Assembly: GCA_003427395.1 (NCBI GenBank)
Contig: BFEA01000044.1
Span: 3,883,408-3,931,142 of the forward strand
DNA: 47,735 bases
Source: Chara braunii
Taxonomy: Eukaryota; Streptophyta; Charophyceae; Charales; Characeae
Direction of reading: 5' to 3'
Below are positions 30,060-41,142 of the stretch, piece by piece. How positions within the stretch are numbered: position 1 is the stretch's first letter; each line of letters starts with the position of its first letter. The notes under the pieces are model-generated. The model did no database searches. It was not told where the DNA came from and was given only the letters and a program-made list of their open reading frames with translations. Both the position numbers and the translations under genes were made by a program.

Positions 30060-30933
30060 TTCCCAACTTTTTTTTTTTTTTTTTGGTGCTACTCAGTGGT
30101 TGTGATACTCAGTAGTGTTTTTTTAAAATCATATTAGGATAGACTCGTTAGTTGTACACTACGTAGATGTAGCCCACTCAGTCGGCATCATATACAGTTT
30201 CGATTTTTCTTTTTTGGATGTTGTCCTTAGCAGATATTGTGCGACATCATGTTTGTAATTATGCTGATGGAGAGAGATTTTCATACTTGACATCACTTTT
30301 GTATTTTGTGCATGCTCGTCTTGTCACTCATTTTCTTTTTTGGTGTTTTTCCCTTTCGTGTCTTTTGCTGTTGTTCTTTATGTACTACGGAATCTCGACC
30401 TCTGTGTGGGCTTTTGTTCTGAAGGTGGAACTACAAGGATTCTTTTCGTTAAATTCTTTTTTTCGGTGAAGCAAGCATATGTTTCATTTTGCTGGGGATC
30501 GGGGTCAGGGTTTCTGGGATTTCGAGGGTTCTGGGGAATTCTGGGCGCTTGGGGGTATTGGGCGGGGGGTCGGGTCTCTGGGGATGGGTCGGGGTTTTAG
30601 GGGGTCAATGGTTTGGGGTGTGCTCTAGGGGTAGGGTACTCAGGGTTCTGGGGGGGTGGGGAGGGGGGTTTGGTTGTTGTGGACAAGGGCCAGGGGGGGG
30701 GGGGGGTAGTTGGGGGGATGAGGGGGGTGGGATTTTTTTTATTTTTATTTTTTTAAGCGCGCGGGGGTGGTGCACCACGTGTCCAAACCCCTGCGCACCT
30801 CTCGCGTTGTTGCCAAAATGTCGGGAGGCCGCTGTTTTCCAATTTAGCAGGAATTCAACACGGATCTGGGGGATTTAACAGGTTTCAACACCCGTTAAAA
30901 TGGACCCCTCCCCCGCATTGAAAAGACACTCAG
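30060..30933. other. No gene recognised; T-rich then G-rich tracts
   Basis: 30068-30084 is a T run, 30520-30730 is strongly G-rich with GGGG clusters including a long G run near 30691-30705, and 30736-30753 is T-rich. The G clusters could form quadruplexes. No supported ORF. Confidence 0.5.
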
Positions 30934-31044
30934 CTCGCTACTCATTCATTTTCTTTTCTTTTCTTTTGCTGTGCAGAGGCCATGCTAATCTTTTCTGTAT
31001 CATTCCCATTTTAATGGATGTCCTGAAGGACCTCACTACTCATT
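30934..31044 (-). pseudogene. U6 snRNA retropseudogene (5' 62 nt) with target-site duplication
   Basis: Minus strand 31031-30970 matches U6 spliceosomal RNA from its first base: 5' hairpin GTCCTTCAGGACATCC, TAAAATGGGAATGATACAG and AAGATTAGCATGGCC. The ACAGAGA box reads ACAGAAA. The match stops after CTGCACA. A tail of AAAAG units (30947-30969) follows. CTCGCTACTCATT (30934-30946) and CTCACTACTCATT (31032-31044) flank it as 13-bp direct repeats with one mismatch. This is the signature of LINE-type retroposition of a truncated U6. Not a functional snRNA gene. Confidence 0.85.
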
Positions 31045-31394
31045 TCTCTTTCTTGCTTATCTTCTCTTTCTTCTCGTTTTTGCTGCAAACATTTATCCAT
31101 TCTATACTTGCCGGCGATAAGTAACTGGACTGGTGTCCCCCAAGGGGCAGGGCCCACGAGCACCACATTATATGAACATCATAAGGTTTTCAACCACGTT
31201 TGGCAAAGAGGGATGCAGACGGTCCATCAATTAAGTAGGGCTCATGCGAGCCTCAAAAGTTTCAACGCAAAAAAGCAACAGATGAAATGTTTTGGCGGTC
31301 CCCCCGACACCGAAAACCCCTAGTCCCTGTGAGTTAGGGCCGGGTTGTACGGAGGCGCAGTGACCATACGGAGGCGCCGGGTTGTACGGAGGCC

Positions 31395-31805
31395 GACGGG
31401 TCCAATCCCGCCATTTTGCAAGCGGCAACTTTGCCGACTTTTTGTGCTCAGAAAAAATCGTCAAAATGTCTGAAAATTTGAGGGTCAGTGGATTAGGTCG
31501 TGATCTTTCAGGGAAATGGTACTGGCATAGGGACGGTGAAATATTTGCCGCGCCAATTTGGTTTATTTCCGATTTTTGTCTCAAATTCCATATGGACGGG
31601 TCCAATCCCGCCATTTTGCAAGCGGCAACTTTGCCGATTTTTTGTGCTCAGAAAAAAACATCAAAATGTCTGAAAATTTGAGGGTCCGTAGATTAGGTCG
31701 TGATCTTTCAGGGAAAAATACCAGAAAAAAAAATAAAATCATTTTGACGGTGAAATATTCGCCGCACCGATTTGGTTTATTTCTGATTTTTGTCGCAAAT
31801 TCAGT
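31395..31805. repeat. 200-bp tandem repeat, two units
   Basis: Units begin GACGGGTCCAATCCCGCC at 31395 and 31595 and contain TTTGTGCTCAGAAAAAA, CAAAATGTCTGAAAATTTG and TTAGGTCGTGATCTTTCAGG. The second unit has an A-rich block at 31717-31742 where the first has a 19-base sequence also found at 25705-25723. Confidence 0.9.
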
Positions 31806-31817
31806 ACGGAGGCCCGC

Positions 31818-31956
31818 CCGTCGTGAAACGGCATTACCGGTACCCCTGAGGTTTTCTGACATCAGGAGGACCGGTTTTCCACGCTGTACTACCGGTACCC
31901 GTCGTGAAACGGCGCTACCGGTACCCCTGAGGTTTTCTGACATCAGGAGGACCGGT
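31818..31956. repeat. 81-bp tandem repeat with hairpin, two units
   Basis: CCGTCGTGAAACGGC starts at 31818 and 31899. Each unit ends in ACCGGTACCCCTGA-(12)-TCAGGAGGACCGGT, a hairpin of 14 pairs with two mismatches. A shorter ACCGGTACCCG block joins the two units. Confidence 0.85.
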
Positions 31957-31959
31957 GGT

Positions 31960-32723
31960 TTAATCCTGGACAACGAGAATGTCTTTTGTTGATTTTTATA
32001 ATTGTACTTTCACTGTCGGAGCGTCTTAATACGTTAGGGGGGGAAGTCCAGACGCTCGCACAGTGATTCGTGTGCACATAGAGGCCGCCAAAAAGAAACA
32101 AAGCTGTGCGTACTGCCAGTGAAGACTTTCAGAGGACAGCCCGTTGGCTGATGGAAGAACCCATCCTGAAAAAGACGCAACCAATTCGCTGGCTTCCAGT
32201 CCCATTGGCTGACGGGAGAACTCAGAGAAGGATTTTGCTTTCTTTAATTTGTAGAAAACGAGTCTCTAAAATCTGGACAAGTTGGAGAACATTATTTCGA
32301 TGGGAACACAGTGTCACACGCCACTCTAGAAGCATAGGAAACTATGCTGGTGGGGGCCCGGGCCCAGAACAGAATGGGCAGTTTCTTGTGTGTGGAAAAG
32401 AAAAATCAGCATATACATGTATGGCTGGACTTCCAGTCTGAGTTTCCGATTGGAATTCAGCATAACGAGTATGCACACAACCGTGTGCACTTTCGAGACC
32501 AATTGCCGCTCTAACATCCACAAGGACACCAGAACTTCACCGTGGTTTCCTCTCTTAGCAGGGGCTACATTCCAGGAGAGCCCATGATTCGGTTGAGAGC
32601 AGCATACTATTGTTCGAGTCCAAGACAAAGCTGTGGATCATCACAACATCTTTGAACACGGGTTTGTGCACTGATCAGACTGGGCACTGACCTGGTCAGA
32701 GCTCCTCCGTTAAGGAGAACGGC
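31960..32723. other. No gene recognised
   Basis: A small inverted repeat GAGCGTCT/AGACGCTC (32019-32026, 32050-32057) encloses a G run. Otherwise nothing supported. Confidence 0.4.
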
Positions 32724-32914
32724 TTCACTGGACGGCCACAACTCCGTCACACCAACAGTCAATGGGACATAGCGGCGCACACATCTGGTGCATATAAGCC
32801 AGCCCCCTAGCTATGTTCNTTCACTGGACGGCCACAACTCCGTCACACCAACAGTCAATGGGACATAGCGGCGCACACATCTGGTGCATATAAGCCAGCC
32901 CCCTAGCTATGTTC
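32724..32914. other. 95-bp identical duplication around a single N (likely assembly join)
   Basis: 32724-32818 and 32820-32914 are identical, separated by one N. This is best read as overlapping contig ends that were not merged. The unit contains GCATATAAGCC, a TATA-like box, but no gene start follows. Confidence 0.8.
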
Positions 32915-35093
<2,179 letters not shown>

Positions 35094-35141
35094 CAGTCCC
35101 ATTACTGGTCCCATTACCAGTCCCATTACTCGTCCCATTAC
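35094..35141. repeat. 12-bp tandem repeat, four units
   Basis: GTCCCATTAC preceded by CA, TG, CA and TC in turn. Confidence 0.9.
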
Positions 35142-35389
35142 CCAAGGCTTTCTCAAGAAGTTCATATTCAAGCCATGACCCTTCACTTCACCACCGCAAC
35201 GTTTTTAGGCTCTCTGAGTTGAATTGCTATTAGACACTGATGTAGATGGCCAAAGGGCCTTTGTTAAACCACCACTACCTTTCCAAGCTATAGTCCCATT
35301 TGGGAAAATGACCTCATCCAAAAAGTTCGGGGGTTCAGTGTAAGGTCTGTAGGAAAGAAAAAAAAAGAAACTATTGGGACCCCGCAGGC

Positions 35390-36230
35390 CCTCGGTGAGG
35401 GAAAAAATCAAATAAAAAACTAACATTGAATCCAACAACATCGTGAGGCCTTCACGGAGGTGGAAGTCACACCAGTGCCTTGAGGAATGTATCTGGCCGC
35501 TATGTCTGGAATGTGATTTCGTATGTTTTTGGTTTTGCTTTTCTTGTTCTCTTTTCTTTTTCATGCCCTGCCAACGAGGCAGCGCGGTTTCCACAGGGGG
35601 CAGGTAACTGCTTCACTCATGACACACTCACATCAGCACTGTAGCTTCTGTCTCAGACCGCGATGGCAGCATAAGGGAAGTTTTTGTTTTTTTTTTCCTC
35701 CATTTGTTTTCATAGGGAAGGCCCTCGTAGAGGTGGAAGTGATACCAATGACTTGAGAAATGTATCCAGCCAGTATGTGTGGATCGTAATTGCTTATATT
35801 TCGATTTTTGTTTTCCTTGTTTTCGTTTCTTTCTTGTGCCCTCCCAGTGAGGCGGGGCAGATTCCATAGGGGCCAGGTAACTGCCTCTCTCATGACATAC
35901 TCACATCAGCACTGTGGCATTTTGTAGACCGCGATAGCAGCATAAGGGAAGTTTCTTTTTCTTTGTTCTTCGTTTGTTTCCAATGAGAACAGACGCCCTC
36001 GCTGAGGGCCCGTCTCACCAGCACCTCATACGGCCCTGCCAGTGAGGTGGGGCGGATTCCACACGGGGCAGGTTACTGCCTCACTCATGACATACTCACA
36101 TCAGCACTGTGGCGTTTTATATCTGACCCCGATAGCAGCATAACGGAAGTTACTTTTTTCTTTGTTCTTCATTTGTTTTCAGCGAGGACAGAGGCCCTTG
36201 CTGAGGCACCGTCTCACCAGCACCTCATAG
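35390..36230. repeat. Degenerate long tandem repeat, about three units
   Basis: Blocks GCCCTGCCA..GAGGC (35566, 35838, 36033), then GGCAGGTAACTGC, CATGACA.ACTCACATCAGCACTGT and AGCAGCATAAGGGAAG, recur in the same order at 195-270 base spacing. T-rich spacers vary in length. Confidence 0.75.
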
Positions 36231-37488
36231 AATGAGAATGTATCTGATGGCTACGACGGCGTTAGGGAAGTTTCTGCTTTTTTTTTTTTTTTTTTTTTTC
36301 CTTTTGGGAATGAATTTGGACCTAGTGCTGGGGGTATTCTTGTGTTCTCATTTTTTTTCTTTGGCATATCATTCTTTTCAGTTTTTTTTTTTGCTTTTTT
36401 TTTATTTTTTTTTTTTTCCTTTTTTTGGTTCTTTTTCGGATGTAGCTGCCATGAGTACCAGAAAAGAAAATATGACGGGACCCAGGCTCGGCAAAACTTG
36501 GTGCACAGTGAAAATCAGGCTAGCTGCAGAATTTTGGAGAATGGGCGTACCCTCTACAAGGAGCAGCAGGAAAACGTGGAGAAGGAGAAGAAAACAACGC
36601 TGACCCCAATGGCCCAAGGCCCTTCATCCAGACGAGAGGGGATGAACTAACTTCAGATGCAACAGATCGCAGAAAACCACAGATCAAACCCTGCTGAGTT
36701 GGGAATTCCTGGAGAGCAGGGGAACTTGACCCGAGCAGCAGCAGACGGAGGAGGAGGAGGGGGGCCTTCATTAATAGGAGATCATGTACGAGGAGAGCAG
36801 GTATGAACTAACGACGGATAACCCAAATAGCAGGTAGTAACTAACCACAGACCACACCCTGCTGGGTCAGGCAATTGCAGATAGCGCGGGCACTTCAAAC
36901 GCCACATGGAGCCGAGGGTCACACAGGAGGAGGCGGCGGACCAGGAGAACAGCACTAAGAACACCCTATGGGCTGGACTCCCTCTAGCATGGTTGGTGGC
37001 CAATGAACCAAACCCAAAGATCATCCAATTGGCTGCTCCCCAGTTCCATCGACACATCCACATCTGATCCAAACTCCAGGAGTCCCAAGAAGCCATGTTC
37101 GTATTTTCTCACCCCCCAGCTTCCCCAGCGCCCAGTAGGCCAGAGCTGTTCACAACCCTAGCCTACACTGGTGCATGGCAAGGTCAAATATAAAGTATAT
37201 AACCAATTCAATTTCTAGTATATACCATATATTGTCACATGAATATCAGAGCACAAATGCGAAAAAAAGAAAAACAGGAAAATTTGAATTCAGTTTTCTA
37301 TCTTCTTCCTTATAACTCCCCCTATTCAGAACCTCTTGCATACAAGGCCGCCCACATGGATGTAGGTTGAGCGGCGGCTGCCCCCACCCCCGTGTGTCAT
37401 ATGGACCCACTTGCACACAGCCAAAAGGCAAAGAGGCAAGGAAGAGAGGAAGGGAACAGCCAAATAAAACAGAACAGGGGGCAACAAA
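36231..37488. other. No gene recognised; poly-T then ordinary sequence
   Basis: 36278-36300 and 36379-36430 are T runs. A plus-strand frame at 36450-36650 (YQKRKYDGTQARQ..) looks composed like protein and follows a pyrimidine tract ending in AG, but it is short and unidentified. Sequences around 36650-36770 and 36815-36930 share CCACAGA and ACCCTGCTG blocks, an old duplication. Confidence 0.3.
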
Positions 37489-37788
37489 ACAGATCCCAGA
37501 TGACAAGTCCCACATGCAAGCACCGCCCCTGCCCACAGGCCAAACGACGGGACAAGACCAACCAGGATGCCAAAACATTCTTGTCTGCAAAGAAATCAAA
37601 AGAAGTACCAAAAAGAACCCATCCCGGATGACGATTCCCACATACAAGCACCGCCCCACGCTCAAAAGGCCAAACAACGGGAAACAACCAACCAGGATGC
37701 CAAGACAATAAAAGAACCCCGGATGACTGGTCCTACATGAAGCACCACTACCTGCTGCAAAATAGACCGAATGATGGGACAATATATC
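37489..37788. repeat. Degenerate tandem repeat, three units
   Basis: GATGAC..GTCC.ACAT.CAAGCACC blocks start near 37491, 37620 and 37717, and the first two also share AACCAACCAGGATGCCAA. A minus-strand open frame of 216 residues across them only mirrors these repeats. Confidence 0.75.
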
Positions 37789-37875
37789 ACTGTCAGGGCC
37801 GCGGTGGTGATCCCAAAGACCACCATCATTTCCAATCTTTTTGCAGCACTGCGTGCAATTCATGTGCCAGCAGCA

Positions 37876-38071
37876 GGTTCCCACAGATCTACCCATTCCA
37901 CAGCCAGTGTTCAGATCTATTACATGACCTTCCTCATTTTTTGTGATTTTCAGTTCTATCCCCGCTTCCTTCCGGTTCCCGCAGATCTACCCATTCCACA
38001 GCCAGTGTTCAGATCTATTACGTGACCTTCCTCATTTTTTGTGATTTTCAGTTCTATCCCCGCTTCCTTCC
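37876..38071. repeat. 98-bp tandem repeat, two units
   Basis: ACCCATTCCACAGCCAGTG begins at 37891 and 37989. The units are almost identical through CCCGCTTCCTTCCGGT. Confidence 0.92.
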
Positions 38072-38308
38072 GGTCGGTCTAGCTCGGGCATCGACAGTCT
38101 ATCTCACTCAAGCCCAGGAAAGAAAGACCTGGAGACCTCAACCGATAAGGGGTCTGGGCTCCAACCAATTCTACAAGGAACCAGAGACCCACACAAGGAC
38201 CTCATCCGCCGCTTCACCAGTCAAGTCGTATTCTAGAGGAAGATCCAACCATCGAAAAACCATTGGCAAAACATTGCACAGATGTACCAACCAGAAATGA
38301 AGTATCCT

Positions 38309-38371
38309 AAGGGTCTAGCTCAGTCGGTGCACCCACGAGCTGTTGAAATACAGCCCGAAGTTCAAATCCAG
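38309..38371 (+). ncRNA. tRNA-like Pol III promoter module (SINE head or tRNA pseudogene)
   Basis: TAGCTCAGTCGG (38316-38327) fits the A-box consensus exactly. AGTTCAAATCC (38359-38369) fits the B box apart from two positions. Their starts are 43 bases apart, the tRNA spacing. Between them a D-stem GCTC/GAGC and an anticodon-like stem GCTGT/ACAGC with a 6-base loop can be drawn. The T-stem and acceptor stem do not pair, so it is not a working tRNA. A tRNA-derived SINE or decayed tRNA fits; the SINE 3' end was not identified. Confidence 0.5.
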
Positions 38372-38644
38372 TTGCAATCAGATGAGCAGAGTAAAACAAT
38401 TCTGAATTGCCTGGGGGCAGTCAGTTCAACGATGATATCTCAAGGCTGTAACAAAGAAAGATCTTCTCTTGTCCCATCAGTTTTGCAACAGCCCGTGCAG
38501 CACACGGTTTAGCTGACGGCTGCTGACAATAGTTTATGAACCATGCGAGAGGGAGTCCATCCCCTAGGGTATTCTTACTGATGTATCTAAAACCTCTCTG
38601 TGTTCCCTTCTCGCCCTTTGTGTGTTTGCTTCCTCCTTATTTTG

Positions 38645-38692
<48 letters not shown>
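38645..38692. repeat. (GT)n(GA)n microsatellite
   Basis: Sixteen or so GT units turn into GA. A 50-bp tandem pair (AACACAATAG...TTCCTGG.TATAGG) follows at 38715-38810. Confidence 0.95.
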
Positions 38693-38810
38693 AGAAGAAG
38701 AGCGAAACGAACAGAACACAATAGAGAGAGAGGTTTTAAGTACTTCCTGGCTATAGGTGGAACAAAACACAATAGGGGAGAGTACTTCCTGGTTATAGGT
38801 AGGAACAGTC

Positions 38811-39914
38811 TAATTATATACAAGAATTCGTTAGACACGCAGACAGGCATCCGTCCATACTAAGGGAGAATCCATAGCTCCAGAGCACAAGCAATCCATA
38901 TCCATCCATATCCATAAATGAGAATTCCTTCCCATTTGTCTATTCAACACGAAATACTTTTTCAGAATTTCATCCCCTTTCCCCCCCCCCTTTCCCCTCT
39001 CCTTCCTTTCCTTTTTTGGCCGTCTTTCCATCTATCCATACAGTAAGTACATACATAACAGCAGACACTTTTTGGAAAACAGCTTCCAGCCTGTTACGCG
39101 TCTAACTCGTTTTTCCTCCTCTTCTGTCGACCACTGAAAAGAGAACCGACGAAACGAAGGGAGAAACTCACGAGAAAACAAGGGACAAAAGGTGTTGCGG
39201 AGGGGAAGGCTGCGCGCCAAGCCTTTGTTGCTAAACACGTGGCACCCTAGGACTCGAGATAGGAAACAGCGTACCTCGTAAGAGCGTAATCCTTGAAGCC
39301 TTGCATCACACAACGGGCCTCCAAGGTACCTATACAGCCCCTAAGTCTCGGTTCGCTGCCATTGACAAGCTTCTTCCAGGTGACGAACAAAGGACTGGAA
39401 ACCCCACAACAGCCAAAACACCACGACGGATAAACCACACACGAATGCAAATGCAAACCCCACACATCGCACCCAAGCATGCACGCACGCACACACGCAC
39501 ACACACTCAAACACATCTCACAGGCACGGGTCCCTCAAATCATAAGTCAAGCATGCCGGGAACAAAACACACACATAGACGACCAAGGCAAAGCACAGGG
39601 AAGCTCAAAAGGGAGGATATCATACAGCCTCTCGGTGGCCATCGTCTGCTACACTTCGACGATCACTTCTCGAAATAACCAATACTAGATTGAAAAATAC
39701 ATTTCGATAACTATGACAATAATAAACAAGACTATAAAAGTCTGCTGTAGGCATACACCGTTGGTTGGGGCGTCGTTTTCAAAATATAGCGCTTTTCTAG
39801 AAAATCACCCCTCAAAGACCAAAAACCGCTCCACAGTAACTTTCTTGCGTTAAGTGTCAATCAAGCGACATCCGTCGGCGCGTAAGAAACGTCAAAAAAA
39901 AAAACGAAGTGGAT
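38811..39914. other. No gene recognised
   Basis: Includes a C-rich/T-rich tract at 38970-39020 and CA-rich stretches near 39480-39520. No supported ORF. Confidence 0.4.
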
Positions 39915-40581
39915 GGATAATACCCAGCAAGGCATGAAGCAACGATGGCGCTCCTTCGTTTTTTGTTTCTCTGACTTTTTGCAAACAAAAAAAAAAAAAA
40001 AATGGAGGAACCAACGATAACGACGGCGCTCTTTTTCTTCTTTTTGGGGGGATGCGAACATGCAAAAGGAGGAAGATGAAGGAAGCAACGATGGCGCCGC
40101 CTTATTTTTCCAAACCAAAATGAAAATAAAACACACCTAGGGAGGCGTGTACGTGTGCGACCTGGGCGTGTAGATGTGCGACTGCTGCTCGTACGTCTGC
40201 GACCAGTGCGGCAGGAAATTAAAAGGTAGTTTCCTGTCGAACCCTGTCTCTTATACACATCTAGATGTGTATAAGAGACAGGGATAATACCCAGCAAGGC
40301 ATGAAGCAACGATGGCGCTCCTTCGTTTTTTGTTTCTCTGACTTTTTGCAAACAAAAAAAAAAAAAATTGGAGGAACCAACGATAACGACGGCGCTCTTT
40401 TTCTTCTTTTTGGGGGGATGCGAACATGCAAAAGGAGGAAGATGAAGGAAGCAACGATGGCGCCGCCTTATTTTTCCAAACCAAAATGAAAATAAAACAC
40501 ACCTAGGGAGGCGTGTACGTGTGCGACCTGGGCGTGTAGATGTGCGACTGCTGCTCGTACGTCTGCGACCAGTGCGGCAGG
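39915..40581. other. 300-bp duplication around a Tn5/Nextera junction adaptor (artefact)
   Basis: 39915-40215 and 40282-40581 are near-identical copies. Between them sits CTGTCTCTTATACACATCT followed at once by its inverse complement (40244-40281), the mate-pair junction of Nextera libraries. The duplicated block is therefore not to be trusted as genomic. Confidence 0.93.
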
Positions 40582-41098
40582 TGTGCGTACCAGTTGGGAG
40601 ACTTTGCTGTGGGCGATTTGGGTCCAAGGTGGAGGTGGTTTGTGGGTACTACTACTTCGGCGGCGGCTTGTGAGTGAATAAATAGACCACTTGGGGGGGA
40701 GAGGGCGGAGGGGGGAAGGTCACTACGTTGGCGACTGAAGAGGATGTCGGCTGGGCAGCATGAGGGCGACACACCTGCGGGCGGACGGGCGTGCGAGCGG
40801 GCAGGCTGGCGGGCGGGCAATTTGTGGGCGACGCACACAACGACACGAATCATTGTCATCGCTGCATCCACCAGTTGGTGGTTGACGAGAACTGAGAAAG
40901 CTTCATATGTGGCTGGCGGCCAGTGTGTGGTGGGGGAGGACATTCAAGTAGAAAACCGAAGCATTTCTTCGATATCACCACCACTCAATCATAGGCTACC
41001 ACACCCCGCCTGCACAGGGAAAAAAAAAAACACAACCTACGAACAAACGAAGAAACGACACTGTTGTTGTCGACCGTGTCCACCACCCACGTAACAAC
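40582..41098. other. No gene recognised
   Basis: G+C-rich sequence with GCGGGCGG clusters near 40775-40820. No supported ORF. Confidence 0.4.
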
Positions 41099-41142
41099 AC
41101 ACCTACCTACCTACCTACCTACCTACCTACCTACCTACCTAT
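41099..41142. repeat. (ACCT)n microsatellite
   Basis: Ten or so uninterrupted ACCT/CTAC units. Confidence 0.95.

Larger units (their letters stand above)
27644..30100 (+). pseudogene. Coding-like, low-complexity remnant downstream of the hAT gene
   Basis: Overlapping plus-strand frames give Pro/Ser-rich (27781-28000), Arg-rich (28090-28170) and Glu/Asp-rich (29850-30060) peptides, with a more ordinary stretch at 28424-28593 (REAAQSMAANDPHTQEIARQMDEQWRR) that runs into the N gap. They could be a C-terminal extension or second gene of the same transposon, broken by frameshifts. I recognise no domain. T-rich, gene-free sequence follows. Confidence 0.3.

Noticed and set aside
37246-37896. Minus-strand 216-residue open frame, hydrophobic, with internal repeats
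   Set aside because: The repeats mirror the DNA tandem units at 37489-37788, and Cys/Gly/Trp-rich composition with no start context suggests a non-coding strand of an A/C-rich minisatellite.
39857-40627. 256-residue minus-strand frame with duplicated halves
   Set aside because: It crosses the Tn5 adaptor artefact and contains the known spurious SYTHLDVYKRQ peptide.
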